DNA of 64,000 bases from assembly GCA_018382125.1 (NCBI GenBank), contig JAGZQO010000008.1, positions 10,489 to 74,488 on the forward strand, written 5' to 3'. This document shows positions 6,033 through 14,668 of this stretch, piece by piece. The notes under the pieces were generated by a model. That model was not told where the DNA came from, searched no databases, and was given only the letters and a program-made list of their open reading frames with translations. Numbering within the stretch: position 1 is the stretch's first letter; each line of letters begins with the position of its first letter. This DNA comes from Collinsella sp. (GTDB lineage Bacteria > Actinomycetota > Coriobacteriia > Coriobacteriales > Coriobacteriaceae). The position numbers were made by a program, and so were the translations under genes.

Positions 6033-8027
6033 TTACTCCTTATTGCGACGGTAGAGGAAGTAACCGCCCGCGGAGATGACGGCAACGCCAGCGATGGCGA
6101 ATGCAGCCACCACGCGGCCATCAAAACGATCACCGGTGGTGGGCAGGCCGCCCTTGGTGTTCGCCTTGTTGGTGGTTACCGTGGTCGTGGTGTCCGACTT
6201 GCCAGGCTTCTCGGGCTTGGTGGTGGGCTGCTCGGGCTTAGCGGGCTGCTCGGGGGTACCGGGCTGCTCAGGAGTACCAGGCTGCTCGGGAGTGCCAGGC
6301 TGCTCGGGAGTGCCAGGCTGATCCGGGGTGACCGGATCGGTGGCAAGAGCGTCCTTGGCGTAGGTGATGGACACCTTGAGGCCGTTGGTCTCGGTGTTCA
6401 GGTCGCTCGGGGTGAAGGGCTGGTCGAAGTTCTCAGCCTTCAGATAGGCGCGCATCTCCTGGAGCAAGGCCTTGCACTTCTTGTAGGTGTTCTCGGTAGC
6501 AGCCTTGCCGGCCTTGTTGGCCAGGGCAGTGCGGCCCTCGGTGGTCGTCTTGGCCAGCATGGCGGTGTCGACTTCCTTGTTCTGCTCGATGAGCTCGTTC
6601 TGGAGCGCATCGAGGTAGGTGCGGACGCTGGTGGCGAATTGTGCGCGGTTCGCGAAGCAAAGCGAGTTGATGTCCATCAGGACGTAGTTAATGGAGTTCT
6701 CGGGCTCCTCGTTGTTCACGATGTCCGTCTCGCTGCAGTGACCATAATCAACGGTCTGGTCGCTGAAGTAGGGGCTGACTTCGGTCATCAGAGCGGAGTA
6801 TAGCGGGATAGCGACGGAGAACTCGGCGCAGGAGAGCATCTCCCACTGGATGGTTGCAACCTCGGGGTCATAGCCCTTTCGAATCTGGAAGAGGTTGGCC
6901 TCGGCGTTGCGGTCGGAACCGATGCTGCTGACACCGTCAGTATTGGCATTAAGGCCGGGGACTTTTTCACCGCGGTTGCCGAAGGCGCGAATCAGCTCAA
7001 ACGTGTTCCAGTCGGACTTGCTGGGCTGGAAGAACAGCGGCTGCATCTCATGAACCATGGCACCGAGCGTGACGTCATTCTTGTCCTTGTCCTTGACGAT
7101 CTCGTAGTCGGTGCCCTCGGTCAGCGGAGCCATAAAGTAGTCGCGGCCCTGGATATAACGCGCCCAAGAGCCCATGCCCGTATTGTTGATAGATGCACCG
7201 TAGGTCTGGGCAACATCGAACTGTCCGTCTTCAAAGTACTTGGCGAAGCCCTTCTCTTCGGGCATAGTCTTGATCCCCTCAGAGTGGAGGCAGTTCTCAG
7301 GATCGTCAAGATTGACCTGGAAATTGAGGTTACTAATGTTGGGGTTGACCGAAGCGACGTCGTCGGTCAGCTTCATAGCGATCCACTGGTGGCCGGAAAG
7401 CGCGGCGAACAGCCAAGTCTCGGTGTTGTCGGCGATGACAATCTGGTCGTTGGAGCAGACGCCCTGCTCGTCAATCAGACTGCCGATAAGCTCGACGCCC
7501 TCGCGGGCCGTTGCGCTCTCGCCCAAGATGACGCCCGCGTAGCTGTACTCGCCGATGCCGGTATTTTTGACCTCGGGATTTGCTTTGTGGGCATGCTTGG
7601 TCGTGGGATCCGCTGTCTTGGCATCGTCGTTGTAGGAGGTGCTCAGTGTTGCGGAGCAGGAGACGCCCTTCTCATTGATGCCGGCCTCGGAGTAGGCATC
7701 CCAGCGTCCGTCCCACTCAGCAGGATGGTCACGCACGTAGCTGTAACGATACGTAGTCTTGGTCGAGGTGTAGGAGAATCCGGACTCGTCCGAGCTGTAG
7801 GTATGACCAGGGCCATAAGAGGGCTCGATGCCATAGTGTTTGAGGTAACGAGTGCCAATGTCCTCGGTGCGGCCATAGTACGTGTTACCGTCGGCCGTAA
7901 GGTTCTTGCCCATGTACATCTGCGTGCAGGCGAGCGCAGACGTCGGCATGGACATGATGGTTGCAGCTCCAAAGGCGAGGCCTATACCTAGCTTCTTGAG
8001 CGCGTTGACGGGGTGAGTTTTCCTCAT
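6033..8027 (-). CDS. LPXTG-anchored C69-family dipeptidase
   Basis: A 664-residue secreted peptidase of family C69 (PepD type), an N-terminal nucleophile hydrolase that cleaves dipeptides. A signal peptide of about 33 residues ends ...TSALA, directly before C34 (CTQMYMGKNL). Cleavage would therefore expose the cysteine as the N-terminal nucleophile the family needs. The catalytic domain extends to about residue 560. Next comes a Pro-rich stalk with TPEQPG hexapeptide repeats (18-bp DNA repeat at 6243-6322), then the sortase signal LPTTG at 628, a membrane segment and the charged tail YRRNKE. The start has GGGAGG upstream. It is probably displayed on the cell wall to supply amino acids. A sortase is not in the window. 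Confidence 0.88.
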   Translation of the reverse strand: MRKTHPVNALKKLGIGLAFGAATIMSMPTSALACTQMYMGKNLTADGNTYYGRTEDIGTRYLKHYGIEPSYGPGHTYSSDESGFSYTSTKTTYRYSYVRDHPAEWDGRWDAYSEAGINEKGVSCSATLSTSYNDDAKTADPTTKHAHKANPEVKNTGIGEYSYAGVILGESATAREGVELIGSLIDEQGVCSNDQIVIADNTETWLFAALSGHQWIAMKLTDDVASVNPNISNLNFQVNLDDPENCLHSEGIKTMPEEKGFAKYFEDGQFDVAQTYGASINNTGMGSWARYIQGRDYFMAPLTEGTDYEIVKDKDKNDVTLGAMVHEMQPLFFQPSKSDWNTFELIRAFGNRGEKVPGLNANTDGVSSIGSDRNAEANLFQIRKGYDPEVATIQWEMLSCAEFSVAIPLYSALMTEVSPYFSDQTVDYGHCSETDIVNNEEPENSINYVLMDINSLCFANRAQFATSVRTYLDALQNELIEQNKEVDTAMLAKTTTEGRTALANKAGKAATENTYKKCKALLQEMRAYLKAENFDQPFTPSDLNTETNGLKVSITYAKDALATDPVTPDQPGTPEQPGTPEQPGTPEQPGTPEQPAKPEQPTTKPEKPGKSDTTTTVTTNKANTKGGLPTTGDRFDGRVVAAFAIAGVAVISAGGYFLYRRNKE
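6243..6322 (-). repeat. 18-bp tandem repeat encoding TPEQPG stalk
   Basis: About four and a half copies of an 18-base unit inside the C69 peptidase gene encode successive TPEQPG units. Copies differ at a few third positions. Repeat number is likely to vary between strains and would change stalk length. Confidence 0.75.
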
Positions 8028-8046
8028 TTTCCCTCCCAGCGTGCGA

Positions 8047-8070
8047 AAGCCCTCTGTCGCCAGAGGGCTT
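8047..8070 (-). promoter_or_regulatory. Leader hairpin just before the C69 peptidase gene
   Basis: AAGCCCTCT, a six-base loop and AGAGGGCTT form a perfect 9-bp hairpin ending about 20 bases before the start codon on the minus strand. There is only a short T-run, so it may be an mRNA 5' stabiliser or weak attenuator rather than a terminator. Confidence 0.45.
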
Positions 8071-8256
8071 CAGCCAATAAAGACACCCCATTAGTGTAAC
8101 GAACTGGAAATAATATTCATCTATGAAAGACACTTACTCGATAAGCGTGATGAAATATGCGACGAGCGGTTAATTGTACTCAGTTTGTAGCTTTACTTTA
8201 ATAAAGACGCCCTGTAATTACTGTAGCCGAATAAAGTAGCTGGGAATGCCTGAAAT
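8071..8256. other. AT-rich intergenic stretch, no gene seen
   Basis: This lies between the start of the C69 gene and the terminator of the lipid kinase operon, both on the minus strand. It must contain the C69 promoter, but no box pair stands out clearly. No open frame with a ribosome site was found. Confidence 0.5.
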
Positions 8257-8298
8257 GAAAAATCCCCTGCTGTTTGGCAAATGCATAAACAGCAGGGG
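8257..8298 (-). terminator. Intrinsic terminator of the lipid kinase operon
   Basis: A perfect 12-bp stem (CCCCTGCTGTTT with AAACAGCAGGGG, 8264-8298) is followed on the minus strand by ATTTTTCATTT. It lies 37 bases beyond the 30-residue peptide gene. Confidence 0.9.
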
Positions 8299-8334
8299 AG
8301 ACGATAATTTGATGAATATCATACCAATGTGGAA

Positions 8335-8427
8335 TTACTTCTTCCGGCGGTGGATCACGTTGATCGCATAGCCGACGAGCATGGCCAAAACGATGATGAT
8401 AAAGCCGAGCAGGGGATTGTCGTTCAT
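8335..8427 (-). CDS. Small membrane peptide (30 residues), unnamed
   Basis: An ATG at 8427 (complement) with a strong ATAGGAGGAC site five bases upstream opens a 30-codon frame ending TAA at 8335. The peptide starts MNDNPLLGF, has one hydrophobic span (about residues 7-25, FIIIVLAMLVGYAINVI) and ends HRRKK. It is a single-pass membrane peptide with a positive tail, which predicts the C-terminus inside. Its ribosome site overlaps the stop of the lipid kinase gene and a terminator follows, so it is the second gene of that operon. It may be a kinase partner. No family recognised. Confidence 0.7.
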   Translation of the reverse strand: MNDNPLLGFIIIVLAMLVGYAINVIHRRKK

Positions 8428-8436
8428 AGAGTCCTC

Positions 8437-9354
8437 CTATTTTCCGAGCGGGGAGAATTCGTCGACGATGAGGTCGAGGCATTGTGGAAGCGCGCGGGCT
8501 CCAAAGACGCCCGAATTGCTGGAGATAATTTCGCCATCGAACTGCATGCCCAGCGACGGGGTGCAGGTGATCTTGGCTTCCTTGGTCTGGATGATCTTGA
8601 ACTGCGGGCGCCCGAGTACCTTGCCGGCGGGGTCAAGCGCAGCGGTGATCACGGTAGGCAGCAGCTGCACGGTGCGCACGGGTTCGATGACCGCAATGTC
8701 GACCATGCCATCGTTCATGCGGCAGTCGGGGAACAGGTTGATGTCGTTTTGGATGACCGAGGTGTTGCCGGCCATGCAGCAGATGCCGTCGAGCTCCTCG
8801 ACAATGCCGTCATGCTCAATCGTAAAGTGCGCTACCGTAGGGTTGGGCGTGGCGAGCGCAGAGAGGAAGTAGGCGATCTCGCCGATGTCGTTTTTGGTGG
8901 GGGCGGCCTTCATCATGATCTCGGCGTCGAAGCCCGAGCCGGCGATGATGATGAAGCCGTGGCGCTTCTCGTTGCCGTTCTCGTCGAGCCAAAAGAGCTC
9001 GCCCATGTCGACTTTGACCGTGCGACCGGCACGGCAGGCCTTGGCGAGCGCCGCCGCCTCGGGGGCATTGCCGATGTTGTTGAAGAACAGGCAGGCCGTA
9101 CCGGAGGGGAAGACGAGCGTGGGGACACCGCATCCGCGCATCTGGTCGAGCACGTTGGAGGCAGTGCCGTCGCCGCCCGAAACGACCATGCGGTCAAACT
9201 CGCGCACGTCTGCCACGGCGTCCTCGGGTTCCATGCCATCGCCGATAAAGCGCATCACGACCTCGTCGCCGCCCTGTGCAAGGGCGTGCGTGAATGCGAA
9301 GATTTCATCTGAGCTGGGGCCCGATGCCGGGTTGTGGATGATAAGGCAGCGCAT
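8437..9354 (-). CDS. Diacylglycerol kinase-family lipid kinase
   Basis: A 305-residue protein of the DagK/YegS/LCB5 family, soluble or peripheral lipid kinases that phosphorylate diacylglycerol or related lipids. The nucleotide loop VSGGDGTASN (58-67) is intact, and the N-terminus LIIHNPASG is typical. The usual GTAND motif is altered to GTACLFFNN. A C-terminal beta-sandwich with FDGE (MQFDGEII) also fits. Length matches the family. It is co-transcribed with the small membrane peptide downstream. The lipid substrate cannot be determined from sequence. Confidence 0.85.
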   Translation of the reverse strand: MRCLIIHNPASGPSSDEIFAFTHALAQGGDEVVMRFIGDGMEPEDAVADVREFDRMVVSGGDGTASNVLDQMRGCGVPTLVFPSGTACLFFNNIGNAPEAAALAKACRAGRTVKVDMGELFWLDENGNEKRHGFIIIAGSGFDAEIMMKAAPTKNDIGEIAYFLSALATPNPTVAHFTIEHDGIVEELDGICCMAGNTSVIQNDINLFPDCRMNDGMVDIAVIEPVRTVQLLPTVITAALDPAGKVLGRPQFKIIQTKEAKITCTPSLGMQFDGEIISSNSGVFGARALPQCLDLIVDEFSPLGK

Positions 9355-9361
9355 ACTTACG

Positions 9362-9390
9362 TTCCCGTTCTGTGACTAACCGAGTATAGT
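9362..9390 (+). promoter_or_regulatory. Candidate promoter for the RNase D gene
   Basis: TATAGT at 9385-9390 with a weak TTCCCG -35 at 9362-9367 (17-base spacer), in the divergent gap between the lipid kinase and RNase D genes. Confidence 0.4.
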
Positions 9391-9452
9391 TGTAAGGCAA
9401 TGCCGATATCCTACCCGTGTTTTTCGGGCCTAACCTTATTCGATGGGTTGAT

Positions 9453-10586
9453 ATGTACATTTCCACACATCAGGCTCTACTCGACTTTTGCCAGCGCGCC
9501 CGTGAGTTCGACGCGATTGCCGTCGATACCGAGTTTTTGCGCGAGCGCACGTTCCATCCGCGTCTATGTTTGGTTCAGATTGCCACCCCTGCTGAGAGCG
9601 TCGCGGTCGATCCCCTGGTAATCGACGACCTATCGCCGCTGGCCGAGCTTATGGCCGACGAGAGCGTGACCAAGGTCTTCCACGCGTGCTCGCAGGATAT
9701 GGAGGTCATGCTCCATACCGTGGGCGTGCTGCCACGACCGATTTTCGATACGCAGGTCGCCGCCGCCTTTTTGGGCGAGCGCCAGCAGATTTCGTATGGC
9801 GCGCTTGTTCAGACGTTCTGCGGCGTATCGCTGCCCAAGACCGAGTCACTGACCGACTGGTCGCGCCGCCCGCTGACCGATAAGCAGATTGAGTATGCGA
9901 TCGATGACGTCAAGTACCTGATCGTCGCCTATACCGAGATGATGAGCCGCCTGCGCGAGCTGGGCCGTGTGGACTGGGTGCTCGACGAGCTGCGCCCGCT
10001 GGCTGACGAGTCGCACTATCGCGCCGATCGCCACGAGGCGTTCCGCAAGGTCAAACGCATCAATTCGTGCAGCCGTCACCAGTTGGGCATCGCGCGCGAG
10101 CTCGCCGCCTGGCGCGAGGACCGCGCCGAGCGCCGTAACATCCCGCGCAAGTGGGTCATGTCCGACGACACGCTGCTTGCGCTCGTTAAGCGCAATCCCG
10201 TGCGCGTTGAGGAGTTCCGTAGCATCCGCGGTACCGATCAGTTGGGGGAGCGCGACGTGGACGGTGCGCTCATGGCCATCAAGCGCGGCGCGAGCTGCCC
10301 GCACGATCGCCTGCCGCTCATGGTGCGCGGTCACCGTCAGATTTCGCCGGAGTTGGAGAGTGTGACGGACCTGATGTACGCGCTCATCCGCCTGGTTGCC
10401 GAGCGCTCGGGCGTGGCGACTTCGGTCATTGCCTCGCGCGATGACCTGGCCGACTACATTGAGCATCCCGAGCAGAGCCGCCTGCGCGAAGGTTGGCGCT
10501 TTGAGCTTGTGGGCTCGCGCCTGGACGATCTGCTTTCCGGCAATATGGGGTTGACGGTGAAGGACGGAAAAATCGAATTGCTGTAA
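9453..10586 (+). CDS. rnd: Ribonuclease D
   Basis: A 377-residue 3'-5' exoribonuclease of the DEDDy type that trims tRNA and other stable RNA 3' ends. The catalytic acids are visible: D25 and E27 in DTEF, D82 in HACSQDMEV, and Y148...D152 in YAIDDVKYL. An HRDC domain follows at about 205-285. The ATG at 9453 gives the normal N-terminus (MYISTHQALLDF), although its ribosome site is weak (GGGTTG). A GTG at 9417 is the alternative. Confidence 0.9.
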   Translation: MYISTHQALLDFCQRAREFDAIAVDTEFLRERTFHPRLCLVQIATPAESVAVDPLVIDDLSPLAELMADESVTKVFHACSQDMEVMLHTVGVLPRPIFDTQVAAAFLGERQQISYGALVQTFCGVSLPKTESLTDWSRRPLTDKQIEYAIDDVKYLIVAYTEMMSRLRELGRVDWVLDELRPLADESHYRADRHEAFRKVKRINSCSRHQLGIARELAAWREDRAERRNIPRKWVMSDDTLLALVKRNPVRVEEFRSIRGTDQLGERDVDGALMAIKRGASCPHDRLPLMVRGHRQISPELESVTDLMYALIRLVAERSGVATSVIASRDDLADYIEHPEQSRLREGWRFELVGSRLDDLLSGNMGLTVKDGKIELL

Positions 10587-10650
10587 GGAAGCCTAGCCGC
10601 TTGAGTGGGTAGAATGCCTCCAACGTGTAACTCGATTCGGAGGAATTCGC

Positions 10651-11355
10651 ATGCCTTATTACTATGGATACGGCTTTGGCATCGACCCGCTGTACCTGCT
10701 GGTTGTTCTTGTCTGCACGGTGCTTGGCCTTGCCGCACAGAACTATATCAACTCGACGTACAAAACCTGGTCCAAGGTTCGCTCGGACGGCGATACGGGT
10801 GCCACGGTCGCTCGCCGCATGCTCGATGCCAACGGTTGTAACGCCGTGGGTATCAAGGGTGTCGCTGGCGAGCTCACCGACCATTACAACCCGCAGGACA
10901 ACAACCTGTACCTCTCTGATGCCAACCGTTCGGGCGGATCGGTCGCAAGCGTTGCCGTGGCCTGCCATGAGGCGGGCCATGCCGCCCAGCGTCAAAGCGG
11001 CTACGCTATGATGAAGGTGCGCACCGCCCTGGTCCCGGTCGTTAACTTTACCCAGAACACCTGGACCATCGTGCTACTCATGGGCCTGTTTATGAACATC
11101 GCGGGGCTTACGACCCTCGCGTTGATTTTCTTCTCGTTTAGCGTGCTGTTCCAACTCGTTACGTTGCCTGTTGAGATTGACGCCAGCCGACGTGCTGTGG
11201 CGTACATCGAGCAGTCGGGTATGAGTTCCAAGCAGGTCAACGGCGCCAAGAAGGTGCTGACGGCAGCCGCACTTACCTATGTTGCTGCAGCTCTCACCTC
11301 GATTATTCAGCTGCTCTATCTTATGGCTCGCTACAACAGAAACTCCAACCGATAA
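10651..11355 (+). CDS. YugP-type membrane zinc metallopeptidase
   Basis: A 234-residue membrane protease of the YugP family (Zn_peptidase_2). The zinc motif HEAGH is at 106-110 and the likely third ligand lies in the EIDAS segment (about 176-180). Hydrophobic segments sit near 12-30, 125-170 and 205-225. The start has CGGAGG upstream. Substrates in this family are poorly known. It stands alone between rnd and xseA, with a hairpin after it. Confidence 0.88.
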   Translation: MPYYYGYGFGIDPLYLLVVLVCTVLGLAAQNYINSTYKTWSKVRSDGDTGATVARRMLDANGCNAVGIKGVAGELTDHYNPQDNNLYLSDANRSGGSVASVAVACHEAGHAAQRQSGYAMMKVRTALVPVVNFTQNTWTIVLLMGLFMNIAGLTTLALIFFSFSVLFQLVTLPVEIDASRRAVAYIEQSGMSSKQVNGAKKVLTAAALTYVAAALTSIIQLLYLMARYNRNSNR

Positions 11356-11371
11356 CAAATTGGGTCGCTGG

Positions 11372-11401
11372 GCGCCGCGGGGATTCGTGTCCCCGCGGCG
11401 C
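11372..11401 (+). terminator. Strong hairpin after the metallopeptidase gene
   Basis: A perfect 12-bp GC stem (GCGCCGCGGGGA and complement) with a 6-base loop. No T-run follows, so termination may be inefficient. The next bases, TACTAT, may be the -10 of xseA. Confidence 0.55.
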
Positions 11402-11470
11402 TGTACTATGTGTTGGACTTGAATTTGCGCAGGGCCGAAGCCCTTGTGCACGATGACGAAAGGAGGCTGC

Positions 11471-12922
11471 GTGGCAGGCTGGAATCTAACCGGCAATGCC
11501 GTTTCCGCCGAGTTTGACGGTTCGGATGAGCAGGAGCGCAAGGAGCTCAGCGTGAGCCAGGCGGTGGAGATCGCCGCCGGTGCGCTCGATGCCATTCCGC
11601 AGCTGAGTGTCCTGGGCGAGGTCACGGGTTTCCGTGGTCCCAACGCCCGAAGCGGCCACTGCTACTTCCAGATTAAAGACGACTCGGCCGCCGTCGACTG
11701 CATCATCTGGAAGGGCGCCTATCTCAAGCGTACCTTCGATCTGCGCGACGGCATGCAGGTAAGCTTTAAGGGCAGCTTCAATCTCTATAAGGCCACGGGC
11801 CGCATGAGCTTCGTCGCCCGCTCGTTCTCGCTGGCGGGGGAGGGCTTGCTGCGTCAGCAGGTGGCTCAGTTGGCCGAAAAGCTGCGTCGCGAGGGCCTGA
11901 TGGACGAAGCATGCAAGCGCCGCATTCCGGTGTTTTGCTCGCGTGTGGCGGTCGTCACCTCGCTTTCGGGTGCCGTAATCGACGACGTTAAGCGCACATT
12001 GCGCCGTCGCAACCCGCTCGTCGAGCTTGTCTGCGTGGGCGCAAAGGTCCAGGGCGAGGGTGCGCCGACAGAGCTTATTGAAGGCTTGCGCCGCGCCGCT
12101 GCCATTACGCCGGCGCCCGATTGCATTTTGCTCGTGCGTGGCGGCGGTTCCTTCGAGGACCTCATGACCTTTAACGACGAGGAGCTTGCCCGTGCGGTGG
12201 CAGCCTGTCCCGTGCCTGTGGTGACGGGCATTGGGCATGAGCCCGATACCTCGATCTGCGACATGGTGAGCGACCGTCGCGCCTCCACGCCAACGGCAGC
12301 GGCGGAATCGGTGGCACCGGCTATGACGGAGTTGGCCGACGTGCTCGAGACGCGCCATCAGCGTCTGGGCGCCGCGATGGCTTCGATGATCGGGTCGGAT
12401 CAGGTTGATCTGGAAATGCTCGACCAGCGCGGTCGTCGTGCTTGGGACACCTATACGGCTCGTCTGGGCGATGCGCTCGATGCCGCCGCGTGCCGCCCGT
12501 GCCTCAAAGATCCAACGTTTATGGTCGAGCGTCGCGAGTCTGAGCTTGCCTTGACGGCCGATCGTCTGTCCGGCGCCATAACGCGTTCGGCTGGGGCCTT
12601 CCGCTCCAACTTCGAGCGTCTGCCCGAGCGCTTGATCGCAAGCACCTCGGGGCTCGATGGCAAGCGCCATGCGCTCACGCTTGCGAGCTCCCGTCTGGAG
12701 CATCAGGGGCGCACGATGCTCAGCAAACCCGCGTCCGACCTTGGCCGAGCCGCCGCGTCGCTCGATGCCCTGTCGCCGCTCAAGGTGCTTGCCCGCGGTT
12801 ACTCCATCGCGTACAGCGATGACGGTGTGGCTACGAGCGCCAAGACCTTTAAGCCCGGCGATGCCATTCGTGTGCGCATGGCAGACGGCAACGTGGCAGC
12901 AACGGTCAATACGGTCGAGTAG
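11471..12922 (+). CDS. xseA: Exodeoxyribonuclease VII large subunit
   Basis: The 483-residue catalytic subunit of exonuclease VII, which degrades single-stranded DNA to oligonucleotides. It has an N-terminal OB-fold (about residues 20-110, SVLGEVTGFRGPNARSGHCYFQIKDD), a nuclease core with VVTSLSGAVIDDVKRTLRRR and DCILLVRGGGSFEDLMTFNDE, the TGIGHEPDTSICD motif, then a long coiled region and the RGYSIAYSDDG tail. GTG at 11471 is chosen because AAAGGAGG lies 4-11 bases upstream. ATG at 11453 lacks one. xseB follows after 42 bases. Confidence 0.93.
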   Translation: MAGWNLTGNAVSAEFDGSDEQERKELSVSQAVEIAAGALDAIPQLSVLGEVTGFRGPNARSGHCYFQIKDDSAAVDCIIWKGAYLKRTFDLRDGMQVSFKGSFNLYKATGRMSFVARSFSLAGEGLLRQQVAQLAEKLRREGLMDEACKRRIPVFCSRVAVVTSLSGAVIDDVKRTLRRRNPLVELVCVGAKVQGEGAPTELIEGLRRAAAITPAPDCILLVRGGGSFEDLMTFNDEELARAVAACPVPVVTGIGHEPDTSICDMVSDRRASTPTAAAESVAPAMTELADVLETRHQRLGAAMASMIGSDQVDLEMLDQRGRRAWDTYTARLGDALDAAACRPCLKDPTFMVERRESELALTADRLSGAITRSAGAFRSNFERLPERLIASTSGLDGKRHALTLASSRLEHQGRTMLSKPASDLGRAAASLDALSPLKVLARGYSIAYSDDGVATSAKTFKPGDAIRVRMADGNVAATVNTVE

Positions 12923-12964
12923 GCCGCGTTTCATAGCGATAAACCTTTAGGAAAGGAAACAGAT

Positions 12965-13231
12965 ATGGCAGAGAAGACCCCGGTCGAGCAGCTTACGTAC
13001 AAGCAGGCCTCGCAGGAGCTGGAGCTCATCATCCGCAGCTTGGAGTCGGGTGATATGGAGCTCGAGGAGTCGCTCGAGAGCTATACCCGCGGCGTCGAGC
13101 TCCTCAAGAGCCTGCGCACCCGTCTCTCCGATGCCGAGCAGAAGGTCTCGGTACTCCTTAAGGACGTCGACGGCAACGACGTGCTTGCCGACGGCGAAGC
13201 CGCCAACACGGACGACAACCTCTCGTTCTAA
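12965..13231 (+). CDS. xseB: Exodeoxyribonuclease VII small subunit
   Basis: An 88-residue helical subunit that caps the XseA coiled stalk. The core YKQASQELELIIRSLESGDMELEESLESYTRG is typical, with an acidic tail. AAAGGAAAC precedes the ATG. It is co-transcribed with xseA. Confidence 0.92.
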   Translation: MAEKTPVEQLTYKQASQELELIIRSLESGDMELEESLESYTRGVELLKSLRTRLSDAEQKVSVLLKDVDGNDVLADGEAANTDDNLSF

Positions 13232-13280
13232 CCATCCCGACCAAATATAATTACCTTGGTCTGTGAGAAAGGAACCAACC

Positions 13281-13616
13281 ATGTGCGATTGCATCTTCTG
13301 CAAAATTGCCAACCACGAGATCCCCTCGACCGTTGTCTATGAGGACGACCAGGTCATCGCCTTCGACGACCTCAACCCCCAGGCGCCGGTCCACACGCTC
13401 GTGATCCCCAAGAAGCACTACAGCGATATCGCCGATAACGTGCCGGCCGAGACCATGGGCGCCATGGCTCACGCCATCCAGGAGGTCGCTAAGGCCAAGG
13501 GCTTGGAGGACGGTTTCCGCGTCATCTCCAACAAGGGCGTCAACGCCGGCCAGACCGTCATGCACTTCCACATGCACGTTCTCGGCGGCAAGAACCTGGG
13601 CGAGAACCTCATCTGA
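13281..13616 (+). CDS. HIT family nucleotide hydrolase/transferase
   Basis: A 111-residue histidine-triad protein of the Hint branch, which hydrolyses purine nucleoside phosphoramidates. It starts CDCIFCKIANHEIPS, with the two cysteines of the zinc-binding branch, and ends with the triad HFHMHVLGG. ATG at 13281 has GAAAGGAA upstream, better than the in-frame start at 13263. Confidence 0.92.
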   Translation: MCDCIFCKIANHEIPSTVVYEDDQVIAFDDLNPQAPVHTLVIPKKHYSDIADNVPAETMGAMAHAIQEVAKAKGLEDGFRVISNKGVNAGQTVMHFHMHVLGGKNLGENLI

Positions 13617-13657
13617 GGACGCACGGCCCGTCGACTTGGCTGCCTTTGGAGTAATCT

Positions 13658-14548
13658 ATGCAGCTTTCTCAACTCGAATACTTTCAAGCGGTAGCGAACT
13701 ATGGCGGCGTGCGCAAAGCGGCTCGCGCCGTTCACGTGAGTCCGCAGGCCGTTTCGTCGGCAATAAAAAAGTTGGAATCTGAGTATCAGATTGTTTTGCT
13801 CGACCGATCGGCGGGGGAGGCTGTTTTGTCTCCGGCGGGCAGAGAATTTGCGCATCGTGCACGCGTGATCCTGGCGCAAGTCGACGATCTCAAAAAGTAC
13901 GCTCAATCGGGGAACGGCGGCGTTTCGCCCGACGGCCATTTCCGTCTTTACGCCCCCTGTCTTCACGGGCGTGGGCGTCTTTTTTCCGAAAACTGGTACG
14001 ACTCGTTTGAAAGCTCGCACCCTCAGATTCACCTTGATGTTTGGCATCAGCCAACGGCCACATGCTTTGAATCACTTGTGCTTGGCATTTCGGATGCGGC
14101 CATCTCATTTGAGGAACCAAGGGATAGTGTCCTTTCTTCGAAATACTTGGGTGAAAAGGAGCTCAAGGTTCTTTCATGCCCAGCTGGTCATCAATCTGTT
14201 GACGCTATGACCATTCGTGAGTTACTGGGCGGCAGGCTCGCTGTTCCCATTAATTTGTCACCCTGTCTCAATGCAATCAATCAATGCCCCGAAGCCCAGC
14301 TGGTTAATTTCCGCTTTCGCGATGTCGAATACGGAAACAGGGCGCAGACTGAGTTTCTTCAAGCCGGGGGATTGATATTGAGCTTTTCTGGCTCTTCTCT
14401 CGCATCAGATGGACTGGAAGTGAGCGAGTGTTCCATTGAAGGCTCGCATGACGTAGCCTTGCCCATCTACTTTTGCTATCGACAAAATGCCTGGACCGAT
14501 CGACACCAGACGGTATTTCTTCACCTATTGCGTCACCTTGCTTCGTGA
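13658..14548 (+). CDS. LysR-family transcriptional regulator
   Basis: A 296-residue LysR-type protein. The winged helix-turn-helix is in residues 1-60 (LEYFQAVANYGGVRKAARAVHVSPQAVSSAIKKLE) and a divergent effector domain follows. TTGGAG precedes the ATG. The gene has visibly more A/T at third positions than its neighbours and is followed by an MFS exporter of similar composition. The pair may have been acquired together, with the regulator controlling the exporter. Ligand unknown. Confidence 0.82.
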   Translation: MQLSQLEYFQAVANYGGVRKAARAVHVSPQAVSSAIKKLESEYQIVLLDRSAGEAVLSPAGREFAHRARVILAQVDDLKKYAQSGNGGVSPDGHFRLYAPCLHGRGRLFSENWYDSFESSHPQIHLDVWHQPTATCFESLVLGISDAAISFEEPRDSVLSSKYLGEKELKVLSCPAGHQSVDAMTIRELLGGRLAVPINLSPCLNAINQCPEAQLVNFRFRDVEYGNRAQTEFLQAGGLILSFSGSSLASDGLEVSECSIEGSHDVALPIYFCYRQNAWTDRHQTVFLHLLRHLAS

Positions 14549-14587
14549 GGCCATTTGGCCTCGTGGCGTCAAGTGAATGTTGACGCC
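14547..14587. promoter_or_regulatory. Two adjacent palindromes between LysR and MFS genes
   Basis: GAGGCC-ATTT-GGCCTC (14547-14562) and GGCGTCAA-7-TTGACGCC (14565-14587), both perfect. They could be a regulator operator or a weak terminator. The second lies 82 bases before the MFS start, a plausible LysR target. Confidence 0.4.
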
Positions 14588-14668
14588 TTGTAACACATGA
14601 CTGACGGCTCTGCCCTCATGCTTTTCCAAGATTCCGATTTTAGATTGCTGACTCTTGGAGGGCGGAGT

